Assembly: GCF_000730165.1 (NCBI RefSeq) | Contig: NZ_CP022112.1 | Coordinates: 1,466,001 to 1,530,000, forward strand | Reading direction: 5' to 3' | DNA length: 64,000 bases | DNA from: Nitrospirillum viridazoti CBAmc | GTDB lineage: Bacteria > Pseudomonadota > Alphaproteobacteria > Azospirillales > Azospirillaceae | Shown here: in pieces, positions 18,151-25,982 of the stretch | How positions within the stretch are numbered: position 1 is the first letter of the stretch | How the letters are laid out: every line of letters starts with the position of its first letter | Notes under the pieces: model-generated | The model's input: the letters and a program-made list of their open reading frames with translations, nothing else | Told to the model about the DNA's origin: nothing | Databases searched by the model: none | Translations under genes and position numbers: made by a program

Positions 18151-18537
18151 TCAGGGCTTGCGCGGCGGCAGCATCTCCCGCCACAGGGGCAGGCGCCGTT
18201 CCAGGTCGGCGAAGGTGACCAGCGCCTCGGGACACTCATCCCGGTTGGGCGCCTGGGTCTGCATGGTGACGGCAGTGTTCACCAGAAACTCGAACATCTC
18301 GCCTACCTTGCGCCGCTCATCCGCGTTGGGCGCCGTCAGGTCCAGGAGTTCCCGCACCTGGTCGGAGGCATGGTTGGTGCGCGCCACCGTGACACCGCAG
18401 GCCTTGGCCTGCCCGATGATGGGCCCGGCGGAGCGCGCATAGTCCCACTCGTCCGCCCGCGCGACAGCGGACGGCAGTAGCAGGCCCAGCAGGGCGAAGG
18501 CGACGCACGCGCGGATTTGGGGCACCCTTCTCAGCAT
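18151..18537 (-). CDS. Small secreted protein, function unknown
   Basis: 128 residues with a clear signal peptide (RRVPQIRACVAFALLGLLLPSAVARA, cleavage likely after ARA) and a mature part of about 100 residues. The mature part has two cysteines (QAKACGV and NRDECPEAL) placed to form a disulfide. The pattern, helical with a buried pair of Cys, resembles small periplasmic proteins of Rhodospirillales, but no named family is recognised. It ends 230 bp from the repeat-protein start and runs in the same direction. Confidence 0.6.
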   Translation of the reverse strand: MLRRVPQIRACVAFALLGLLLPSAVARADEWDYARSAGPIIGQAKACGVTVARTNHASDQVRELLDLTAPNADERRKVGEMFEFLVNTAVTMQTQAPNRDECPEALVTFADLERRLPLWREMLPPRKP

Positions 18538-18578
18538 GCCCCCGAAGATAGGATGCGGATGCCGCCGACGCCAGCGCC

Positions 18579-20000
18579 CTACCCGCCGATCAACAGTTTG
18601 GTCAGCCAGCGGTGCAGGGGTTTCAGCGGCGGCCGGGCCAGCCGGTCCAGGCGGGGGCCCTTGCGGTCGAACACCGCCTTGAGGTGGCTGAAGGTGTCGA
18701 AGCCGTCGCGGCCGTGATAGCGGCCCATGCCGCTGGGGCCGATGCCGCCGAAGGGCAGATCCTCCACCGCCACATGGATCAGGGTGTCGTTGACCACCAC
18801 GCCGCCGGCGGCGGTGGTCTCCAGCGCCCGGTCGATCAGGGCGCGGTCACGCCCGAACAGATAGAAGGCCAGCGGCCGGGGCCGGTCACGCACATAGTCC
18901 AGCGCCTGGCCGACATCGTCATAGGGCACGATGGGCAGGATGGGGCCGAAGATCTCCTCCCGCTGCAGGGCGATGTCCTCGGGCGGGTCCAGCACCACGG
19001 CGGGGCCCATGTCCAGGCCCGGCACGGGCGGGCCCAGTTCCCGCACCACGGCCCCCCGGCCCTTGGCCTCCGCCACCAGCGCCGCCATGCGGGCGCGGCC
19101 CGCCCCGCCGAAAACGGCGGACATGGCGCTGGCGCCCCCTTCCGCCGGGAAATAGCCGGGTACGGCCTTGCCCAGTTCCGTTGCGAAGTCCTGCATCCGG
19201 GATCGGGGCACCAGGGCGTAGTCGGGCGCCACGCAGGTCTGGCCGGCGTTGGTGAACTTGCCATAGGCGATGTCGGTGGCGGCCGACGCCAGGTCGGCGT
19301 CCGGCAGCACCAGGGCCGGCGACTTGCCGCCCAGTTCCAGGGTGACGGGCGTCAGATTCTCCGCCGCCGCCTTCATCACCAGGCGCCCCACGCGGGTGGA
19401 CCCGGTGAACAGGATATGGTCGAAGGGCAGCCGGCCGAAGTGGGCCCCCACCTCCGCTCCACCGGAAACGACGATGGCGGTGTCAGCCCCCACGGCCTCC
19501 GCCACGATGTCGGCGATCAGCGCCGTGGTGCGGGGGGTGAGTTCCGAGGGTTTCAGCAGCACGCGGTTGCCGGCGGCCAGCGCTCCGGTCAGGGGCCCCA
19601 GCGCCAGGAACAAAGGGTAGTTCCAGGGGGCGATGACCCCGACCACGCCCACCGGCTGCGGCTGCACCCAGGCGCGGCCGGGGCCCAGGGTCAGGGGGAC
19701 GGACCGGCGGCGGGGCTTCATCCAGCCCGCCAGGTGGCGGCGGGCATGGCGCAGGCCTTCCAGCGACACGAAGATCTCGGCGAACAGCGTCTCGTGCGCC
19801 AGGCGGCCGCCGAAGTCGGCATCCACCGCCTGGACCAGGGCGTCTTGCCGGCGGACCAGTGCCCGCTCCAACGCCCTTAGCTGGTCCCGCCGCCGCTCCG
19901 CCGAGGGGTAGGGATCCTGTCGCGCCGCCGCCCGCAGCCGGTCGAAGGCCTGGGACACCGCCGCCAAGCCCCCGTCCTCGCCCTGCTCCACCGCCATCAT
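18579..20000 (-). CDS. Coniferyl-aldehyde-dehydrogenase-like aldehyde dehydrogenase
   Basis: A 473-residue NAD(P)-dependent aldehyde dehydrogenase. Visible: VVGVIAPWNYPLFLALGPLTGALAAGNRVLLKPSE (cofactor fold), FTGSTRVGRLVMKAAAENLTPVTLELGGKSP (catalytic Glu in LELGGKSP), FTNAGQTCVAPDYALV (catalytic Cys) and EEIFGPILPIVPYD. The short C-terminus and the HYGG-free pattern SHLKAVFDRKGPRLDRLARPPLKPLHRWL match the CALDH subgroup. ATG 20000 has GGAAGAGAGA directly upstream; the frame opens to 20102 but that region is the structured repeat. It lies downstream of the TonB receptor on the same strand. The substrate is inferred. Confidence 0.85.
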   Translation of the reverse strand: MMAVEQGEDGGLAAVSQAFDRLRAAARQDPYPSAERRRDQLRALERALVRRQDALVQAVDADFGGRLAHETLFAEIFVSLEGLRHARRHLAGWMKPRRRSVPLTLGPGRAWVQPQPVGVVGVIAPWNYPLFLALGPLTGALAAGNRVLLKPSELTPRTTALIADIVAEAVGADTAIVVSGGAEVGAHFGRLPFDHILFTGSTRVGRLVMKAAAENLTPVTLELGGKSPALVLPDADLASAATDIAYGKFTNAGQTCVAPDYALVPRSRMQDFATELGKAVPGYFPAEGGASAMSAVFGGAGRARMAALVAEAKGRGAVVRELGPPVPGLDMGPAVVLDPPEDIALQREEIFGPILPIVPYDDVGQALDYVRDRPRPLAFYLFGRDRALIDRALETTAAGGVVVNDTLIHVAVEDLPFGGIGPSGMGRYHGRDGFDTFSHLKAVFDRKGPRLDRLARPPLKPLHRWLTKLLIGG

Positions 20001-20029
20001 TCTCTCTTCCTCCACCCTTCTGACTTTTT

Positions 20030-20136
20030 CCTGCAGGCCAGTGACCGCCGGCCCCCGCAGATTTCCGGGGAACGCGGCGCACTGGAAATAGAGGATAGCC
20101 AAAGGCCCGGACGGGCCTGCCGGCGCCTGGGGAACC
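20030..20136 (+). repeat. Structured intergenic repeat, copy B
   Basis: Partner of 14176-14290. Stem 1 is ATTTCC (20061-20066) with GGAAAT. Stem 2 is AGGCCC-GGAC-GGGCCT (20103-20118). Both stems carry different bases from copy A yet still pair, and the GGAY loop is kept. The conserved GCCGGCGC (20119-20126) and CTGGGGAA follow. It lies between two minus-strand genes, so relative to local transcription it is inverted compared with copy A. It ends directly at the receptor stop codon. Confidence 0.7.
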
Positions 20137-22422
20137 TTAAAAATGCCAGCTCAAATAACCACCGAAGCGGCGGGGTGAGCCCATGCTGATGGAATCCAGG
20201 CCGAAACTGTCCAGGTTGTTGATATCCATGATGTAGGTCTGGTCGAACAGGTTGCGCACCCACAGGCCGACGCTGATGGTGCCGTTGGGCGCGGTCCAGC
20301 CCAGCCGCGCGTCCCCCAGCCAATAGCCGGACTGGCTGAGCCGGGTCAGGTTGTGGCTGGCGAAATAGACCAGGGAACGATAGCTGACGTTGACGCTGGC
20401 GTTCAGCGTGCCGGCGTCCTTGCCGCCCGCGCCGTCCAGCGGCTGGTCATAGCTGACCAGGCCGGACAGGGTCCAGCGCGGGGCGGACGGCAGGCGGTTG
20501 CCGGATAGGGTCTCCCCCTCCGAGACATAGTTCTGGTATTCGCTGTTGAGGTATTCGCCGCCCAGGCTGATCTCCAGCCCCTTCAGCGGCACCAGGGTCA
20601 CGTCCGCGTCCACACCGTAGAGGCGGGCGTTGGCGGCATTGTTGAAGGTCTGGGTGGGGACGCCGTCGCGGGTGACGATCTGGAAGACCTGCAGGTTGCT
20701 GTAGTCGTAATAGAAGCCGGCGGCGTTCAGGCGCAGGCGCTTGTTCCACAGCTCGGTCTTGGCGCCCACCTCATAGGCGTCCAGCGTTTCGTCGGCATAG
20801 GGCGCCAGGTCGGCCGGGTCGCGGGTATAGCCGCCGAAGAAGCCGCCGCTTTTGTAGCCGCGGTTGTAGCTGGCATAGAGCATGACGTCGTCGGTGGGCT
20901 TCACCTGGATGGAGGCGCGGCCCGACACGCTGTCGAAGGATTTGGAGGCGGCATAGTTCAACACGTCCACCACCTGTTCCACCGTGCTGCGGTAGCGGAA
21001 ATCCTTGTCGTCCTGGGAATAGCGCAGGCCGCCGGTCAGCGTGACCATGTCCGTCAGCTGGTAATCCACCTGGCCGAAGACGGCGTAGCTGTCGCTGATC
21101 TGGGTATAAGGATAGCCCACCGTGGCCACGTTGTTTTCCAGCGAGAAGCCGGTGGGGTTGTCGTCGGTGATGAACAGGGGCCGCAGGTCGCGCAGGATGT
21201 CGTACTGGCTGGCGGTGTTCAGATAGTCGTGCAGGAAATAGGCGCCGGCCACGGCCCGCAGCCGGTCGCCCAGCGGCGCCTCCACCCGCAGTTCCTGGGA
21301 TACGTCGTGCTGCGTGGCCTTGTAGGTGCTGGTCAGCAGGTTGTTGGGGCTGGCGTCGGTGTCCTCCAGGTCGTTGCGCTCGGCGCTGTCGAAACCGGTG
21401 ATGGAATAGAGGGTGGCCTTGCCCAGGTCCCACCGCACGTTGACGGAGGCGCCCCAGGTGTCCACCTTGTCCTGGCCCTTGACGTTGTAGGCGCCGGCGT
21501 AGGGGTTGTTGTCGGTGTCGGCGTAGCCCAGCGCGTCGGTGCACAGACCGGAGGCGTAGGCGCCGGCGGCGCACAGGCCATCGGGCCCCGCGACGGACGG
21601 ATCCTGCGGGATCAGCGGCCGGGACTGGAAATACCGGCTGTCGCCCCGGTTCTGGCCGCCATGGAACTGAACCGTGACGCTGAGGTCATCGCTGGGGGTG
21701 AACAGCAGGCTGGCGCGCCCGCCCCAGCGGTTCACGGCGTTGACATAGTCGTTGTAGTAGCGGTTGTAGGTGTCGCCGTCGTCGCGTTCATAGACGCCGG
21801 CCAGGCGCACCGCCAGCTTGCCGGGGACGATGGCGCCGCCCACGCCGGCCTCCGCCTTCACTGAATTGAAGCGGCCGTATTCCAGGCTGCCGTCGCTGGT
21901 GGTGTCGAAGGTCGGCTGACGCGACGTGATGTTGATGGCGCCACCGGTGGTGTTGCGGCCATAGAGGGTCCCCTGGGGTCCCTTCAGCACCTCCACCCGC
22001 TCAAGGTCGAAAAACTGGCCCAACTGGGCCAGGGGGGAGGCGACGAAGACCCCGTCCATATAGATGCCGACGGCCCCGGCGGCGTTGGCGTTGAAGTCGT
22101 TCAGGCCCACGCCGCGGATGAAGACCTTGGGGTTGGCGCTGGCGTCCGACGTCTTGATCTGCAGGCCCGGCGTCAGCGCGGGCAGATCCTGCACGTCGCG
22201 CACGCCGGTCTTCTCCAGCGTCTCGGCCGTCAGCGCGGTGATGGCCACCGGCACGTCCTGCAGGTTTTCCGCCCGCTTCTGCGCCGTGACCACGATTTCC
22301 TGCAACACGCCGTCCGTATCGGGCGGCGCCGCAGACTGCGCCCGGGCGGTGCCCTGCAGCGCACCCAGCGCCACGCCCGACAGCAGCATGAACCCGATAC
22401 CCGCCTTGCCTATCCGCATCAT
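20137..22422 (-). CDS. TonB-dependent outer-membrane receptor
   Basis: A 761-residue active-uptake channel. A signal peptide (MMRIGKAGIGFMLLSGVALGALQGTARAQ) is followed by a TonB box-like EIVVTAQKRAENLQDVPVAITAL. The plug domain follows: VRDVQDLPALTPGLQI, RGVGLNDF, YMDGVFVASPLAQLGQFFDLERVEVLKGPQGTLYGRNTTGGAINITSRQP. A long beta-barrel ends in the typical aromatic SWHF. The EIVVTAQKR/LYGRNTTGGAIN type is common in Sphingomonads and related groups for aromatic or glycan substrates. ATG 22422 has GGGAG upstream. It is the fourth gene of a minus-strand set of exported proteins. Confidence 0.92.
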   Translation of the reverse strand: MMRIGKAGIGFMLLSGVALGALQGTARAQSAAPPDTDGVLQEIVVTAQKRAENLQDVPVAITALTAETLEKTGVRDVQDLPALTPGLQIKTSDASANPKVFIRGVGLNDFNANAAGAVGIYMDGVFVASPLAQLGQFFDLERVEVLKGPQGTLYGRNTTGGAINITSRQPTFDTTSDGSLEYGRFNSVKAEAGVGGAIVPGKLAVRLAGVYERDDGDTYNRYYNDYVNAVNRWGGRASLLFTPSDDLSVTVQFHGGQNRGDSRYFQSRPLIPQDPSVAGPDGLCAAGAYASGLCTDALGYADTDNNPYAGAYNVKGQDKVDTWGASVNVRWDLGKATLYSITGFDSAERNDLEDTDASPNNLLTSTYKATQHDVSQELRVEAPLGDRLRAVAGAYFLHDYLNTASQYDILRDLRPLFITDDNPTGFSLENNVATVGYPYTQISDSYAVFGQVDYQLTDMVTLTGGLRYSQDDKDFRYRSTVEQVVDVLNYAASKSFDSVSGRASIQVKPTDDVMLYASYNRGYKSGGFFGGYTRDPADLAPYADETLDAYEVGAKTELWNKRLRLNAAGFYYDYSNLQVFQIVTRDGVPTQTFNNAANARLYGVDADVTLVPLKGLEISLGGEYLNSEYQNYVSEGETLSGNRLPSAPRWTLSGLVSYDQPLDGAGGKDAGTLNASVNVSYRSLVYFASHNLTRLSQSGYWLGDARLGWTAPNGTISVGLWVRNLFDQTYIMDINNLDSFGLDSISMGSPRRFGGYLSWHF

Positions 22423-22525
22423 GGTTGGCTCCCTGTTTTTGGTTCCGTCGTTGCGCAACCGCCCTAGCACTCTTTCTTCTTGGCCCCGGTGCCCGCCGGG
22501 GTACGCGCTCGGCCGCCGTTTTCGG

Positions 22526-23827
22526 TCAGGCCGACATCTCGAACACCGGCCACCGCCCGGTTATGGCGGCGCCGTCATAAGCCAGCAGCGGTCCGAACTG
22601 CAGCAGCACCGCCTCGCTCTGCGAAGGGCGCAGGAACACCCAGTCGTCCGGCTTCAGCGGCACGCGGCGGGAGCCCGACCAGCGTTCCTGGTTGCTGGAC
22701 CGGCCATAGAGGCCGCTGAGCTGCAGGCCCGGCGGCGACACCGGGTTGGCCAGCCAGTGGCCACCCTGCACGAAGAAGGCGCGGGCCGTGTTAGGGTCGA
22801 AGAAAGCGGCGATGCCGCTCAGGCTTTCCAGCCCGGGGACCAGCCCCGGCTCCGCCACCTTCAGCACCGGCGTGGCGATGAAGCAGGCGGGCTGGTGATG
22901 GGCCAGGGTGTCGATGTCGAAATCCGTGGGCTTCACGAAGGCGGAGCCCACCGCCACCTCCGTCGCCACCGGGTCGTCGGTGTGCAGGGCATAGGTGGGA
23001 CTGCCGGCCGTGTTGAAGGTGTGGGGCGCCTGCCCGTCCTTCAGCGGCGCCTTCTCTTTCAACACCCCGGCCATGCGGGCGTAGATGTCCTTGGCCCGGG
23101 CCAGCGCCTTGCCACGCATGTCGAACACGCCGGGCATCTTGGCGACATGGGGGTCGTAGCCCATGAGGCCGCGGGCGGTGACGGCCGGGTCCAGGCCCGC
23201 CAGCATGGCGGCCAGCGCCGCGGGATCCGTCAGGCCACCCCGGTGCAGGCCCACGTCGATCTCGAAATTCACCGACAGCGCCACGCCGCGCGCCTTGGCC
23301 ATGCCTGTGTACTGGGCCAAACGCTCCGGCGTGTCGATCAGCCATTGCGGGCCGGGGGCCTGCGCCCCCAGCGCGTCGTAATAGGCGGCAGCGGCGGCCA
23401 CCGGCAGGGGCTTGCCCATCAGCAGGTCGGCATCGGGAACGTGGGTGCCCATCTCCACCAGCATGGGCTGGTTGAAGACCATGTAGCGCTTGGTCTTCAG
23501 GCCCGCCGCCACCCGGTCCATCAGCTCGTGGCAGGGCAGCGACTTGACGACGATGCGCAGGCCCTTGGCCTGGCTGCCCGCCTTCCCAAGCGTATCACCC
23601 ACCGCCTTGATGTTGGCATCCAGCCGCGTGGTGTCGACCACCAGCACCGGCTGGGCCACGCCCGCCTTGGTCAGGGCGGCCGACAGCCCGGTGAAATAGG
23701 CGTCGTGCCCGCCGCCGTGGTCGCCCTCCGGCCAGGCCAGGGCGGCGGCCCCTACGACGGCGGCGCCGGCGATGCCGCCCGCCAGCACGCCGCGACGGCT
23801 GGGCCGCCTTCCATAGTCATCACGCAT
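22526..23827 (-). CDS. Exported DSD1/alanine-racemase-fold PLP-type enzyme
   Basis: 433 residues starting with a twin-arginine signal (RRPSRRGVLAGGIAGAAVVGAAALA). The mature protein has the alanine-racemase N-terminal barrel of the D-serine/D-threonine aldolase-dehydratase group: QPVLVVDTTRLDANIKAV, the candidate PLP lysine in LRIVVKSLPCHELM, and VNFEIDVGLHRGGL. The C-terminal DSD1-like metal region includes a His/Cys pair (LAHHQPACFIATPVLKV), GLESLSGIAAFFD, and a final LRPSQSEAVLLQFG. Its start overlaps the oxidase stop by 8 bp, so the two are coupled. Reaction unknown; Tat export suggests a folded, cofactor-bearing enzyme acting in the periplasm. Confidence 0.82.
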   Translation of the reverse strand: MRDDYGRRPSRRGVLAGGIAGAAVVGAAALAWPEGDHGGGHDAYFTGLSAALTKAGVAQPVLVVDTTRLDANIKAVGDTLGKAGSQAKGLRIVVKSLPCHELMDRVAAGLKTKRYMVFNQPMLVEMGTHVPDADLLMGKPLPVAAAAAYYDALGAQAPGPQWLIDTPERLAQYTGMAKARGVALSVNFEIDVGLHRGGLTDPAALAAMLAGLDPAVTARGLMGYDPHVAKMPGVFDMRGKALARAKDIYARMAGVLKEKAPLKDGQAPHTFNTAGSPTYALHTDDPVATEVAVGSAFVKPTDFDIDTLAHHQPACFIATPVLKVAEPGLVPGLESLSGIAAFFDPNTARAFFVQGGHWLANPVSPPGLQLSGLYGRSSNQERWSGSRRVPLKPDDWVFLRPSQSEAVLLQFGPLLAYDGAAITGRWPVFEMSA

Positions 23828-25220
23828 CGGTGAACACCCCCCGCATATAGTCGTTGAGGAAGCGCCCCTCCGGGTCGACCTGGCGGCGCATGTCCATGGC
23901 GTCGCGGAAGCGGGGATAGAGGGCGATGAAATCGGCGGTCTTCAGCGTGTTCAGCTTGCCCCAGTGCGGCCGGCCGCCATGGCGCCGCAGGATGGGTTCC
24001 ACCACGTCGAACAGGAACTGGTAGTCGTCCTTGTAATAGGCGTGCACGGCGATGGAGCCGGACGGCCGATCGTGGAAGGGCGACAGCCAAGCGTCGTCGG
24101 GCGCGATCACCCGCGCCTCGATGGGGAAGAAGACATCGTGCCGCCGGGTCTCGATGGCCTCGATCACGTCCTTCAGCGCCTGTACCTGCGCCTCGCGCGG
24201 CAGGTGGAATTCCATCTCGTTGAAGCGGATGGGGCGCTCGTTGGACAGCAGCTGCCAGCTTTCCGCCACCACCCGTTCCGGTTCCAGGCCGGACAGCACA
24301 TGCTTGGCCACGCGGCGGCGGATGGCTGGGGACCAGCCCAGCCAGTCGCGCAGCGCCTTCAGGCTCATGACCGCGTCATTGTCCTGGGTGGGCGGCCGGG
24401 GCGTCGCCGGCGCGTCCGTCTCGTCATGGGTAATGACGGCGGTCATGCCGGTGAAAGGCAGGTAGTAGAACTCCACATTGCGGTGGGCCGCCTGCAGGGT
24501 GGGCCATTCCGCCAGGGTCTGCTCCACGGGCTGCAGCCACACCCGCCGTTCCACCCGTTGCGCCGGGCTGTTCTTCAGCGTCACCCGGGTGAGGATGCCG
24601 AAGGCGCCCAGCCCCACCCGGGCGGCGGCGAACAGGTCGGCGTTCTGGCTAGGGCTGCAATCCAGCACCTGGCCGTCGGCGGTGACCAGACGGAAGGCTT
24701 GGACGTTGCCGTGCAGGGCCATGAGGTTGACGCCGGTACCGTGGGTGGCGGTGGACAGGGCGCCGGCCAGCGATTGCTTGTTGATGTCCGGCAGGTTGGG
24801 CATCTCTTGGCCCACGGCGGACAGGGCCGGGCCCAGGTCGGCCAGCCGGGTGCCAGCCCGGACATGGGCAGTCAGCGCCTCCGCGTCGTGACCATCCAGC
24901 CCGGCGATGCGGTCCAGCGTCACCAGCGTGCCGGACGTGGGCACCAGGGGCATGAAGGAATGGCCGGCGCCCACGGCGCGGATGGGGCCGGGGCTCTTGC
25001 GCACCAGGTCGGCCAGTTCGCCCTCATCCGCCGGGGCCGCGCGGCTGGCGGGGTAGGAGTGCTGGATGCCGGACCAGTTGCGCCATAGCAGATGGCCGCC
25101 GGCGTCGGCGCTGGGCGGGGCCGGCGGTTCCGGCTGCACGCCCACGCGGGAAGCCGCCACGCCACCGGCGGCCAGCGCCGTGCCGCCCATCAACAGAAAC
25201 AGGGTGCGCCGTGTCAGCAT
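23820..25220 (-). CDS. Exported FAD-binding sugar-lactone-oxidase-type oxidoreductase
   Basis: 466 residues. The N-terminus TRRTLFLLMGGTALAAGGVAAS is a Tat-type signal. The FAD-binding (VAO/PCMH) domain shows GPIRAVGAGHSFMPLVPTSGTLVTLDRI, LPDINKQSLAGALSTATHGTGVN and GLGAFGILTRVTL. The C-terminus has the ALO-type PHWGKLNTL motif and ends VDPEGRFLNDYMRGVF. This is the D-arabinono-/L-gulono-lactone oxidase family. The upstream cytochrome c gene suggests electrons pass to that carrier rather than only to oxygen. It is the second gene of the operon; its substrate is not known. Confidence 0.85.
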   Translation of the reverse strand: MLTRRTLFLLMGGTALAAGGVAASRVGVQPEPPAPPSADAGGHLLWRNWSGIQHSYPASRAAPADEGELADLVRKSPGPIRAVGAGHSFMPLVPTSGTLVTLDRIAGLDGHDAEALTAHVRAGTRLADLGPALSAVGQEMPNLPDINKQSLAGALSTATHGTGVNLMALHGNVQAFRLVTADGQVLDCSPSQNADLFAAARVGLGAFGILTRVTLKNSPAQRVERRVWLQPVEQTLAEWPTLQAAHRNVEFYYLPFTGMTAVITHDETDAPATPRPPTQDNDAVMSLKALRDWLGWSPAIRRRVAKHVLSGLEPERVVAESWQLLSNERPIRFNEMEFHLPREAQVQALKDVIEAIETRRHDVFFPIEARVIAPDDAWLSPFHDRPSGSIAVHAYYKDDYQFLFDVVEPILRRHGGRPHWGKLNTLKTADFIALYPRFRDAMDMRRQVDPEGRFLNDYMRGVFTDA

Positions 25221-25253
25221 GGTTCGGTCCGTTCCCCCATCAAGGCTTGTCGT

Positions 25254-25658
25254 TCAGTTGGCTTTTGCGGCCGGCGCCTGCCCGGCCATGAAGCGGATCA
25301 GCGCCTGGTAATCGTCGGCGGTGCAGGAGAAGCATTGGCCACCCGCGGGCATGCCGTTGAAGCCTTCCAGCGTGTGTTTCAGCAAGGTGTCCGACCCCTT
25401 GGCCCAGCGCGGCTTCCACGCGGTGGCGTAGCCTGCCAAGGGGGCGCCGGAGTCCGGATTGGCGTGGCAGGCCTTGCAGCTGGCCTCATACAGGCCGGCC
25501 AGGCGGTCCCCTGCCGGGCGCCGCGCGGCCAGCGCCTCGGCCGTGGGCGGCGCCTCGGGCGCCGGGTCGCAGGCCGACAGGCCCGCCGCCAGCGCAGCCA
25601 GCAGGATCAGTGCGGGCATGCGTGCCCGTTTCGGAAAATACCCGATGCCCAAGCCCAT
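25254..25658 (-). CDS. Small c-type cytochrome, probable lipoprotein
   Basis: 134 residues. A lipoprotein-like signal (PALILLAALAAGLSAC, lipobox LSAC) is followed by one haem c site, CKACH, in YEASCKACHANPDSGAPLAG. An axial-Met region (TLEGFNGMPAGGQCFSCTADDYQALIRFM) follows with a second CxxC pair, the cytochrome c5 pattern. GGGGAG stands 4 nt before ATG 25658; an ATG at 25619 is an alternative. It is the first gene of the minus-strand block and a natural electron acceptor for the flavoprotein that follows 33 bp later. Confidence 0.85.
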   Translation of the reverse strand: MGLGIGYFPKRARMPALILLAALAAGLSACDPAPEAPPTAEALAARRPAGDRLAGLYEASCKACHANPDSGAPLAGYATAWKPRWAKGSDTLLKHTLEGFNGMPAGGQCFSCTADDYQALIRFMAGQAPAAKAN

Positions 25659-25697
25659 GAAACTCCCCGTCGCCGCCCGTCTATCGCGGGCACGGCG

Positions 25698-25731
25698 TTA
25701 GTCATCGCTAACTAGTGTTAGTGATAACTAA
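25698..25731. promoter_or_regulatory. Tandem TTAG-N6-CTAA operators upstream of the cytochrome/oxidase operon
   Basis: TTAG-TCATCG-CTAA (25698-25711) and TTAG-TGATAA-CTAA (25718-25731) are two 14-bp palindromes whose centres are exactly 20 bp apart, so they lie on the same helix face. They start 40 bp before the cytochrome c start codon. The geometry fits cooperative binding by a dimeric TetR- or MarR-type repressor. The rest of the 324-bp gap (25659-25982) shows no gene and would also hold the promoter of the sensor kinase on the other strand. Confidence 0.55.
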
Positions 25732-25982
25732 AGATGGCAGGGCTGGCAAGGGGGTTTGTCGCGGTTGTCACGGCACCCATAGTTTGGCCAATTGGGGACT
25801 CCCCCGATATCGCGTGACACAGCCATCTGCTTGCCCAATACAATCACCCCCATACCATTACTGGTGTGCCGATGGGCTGGCGCTGCTGAATGGGCCGCCA
25901 GGTCACCTCGAAGGCCGAAGCGATTTATGAGGCCAGGATGCTGGACCCGCTGAACCAATAATCCTCCGCACCCGAAACCCCG

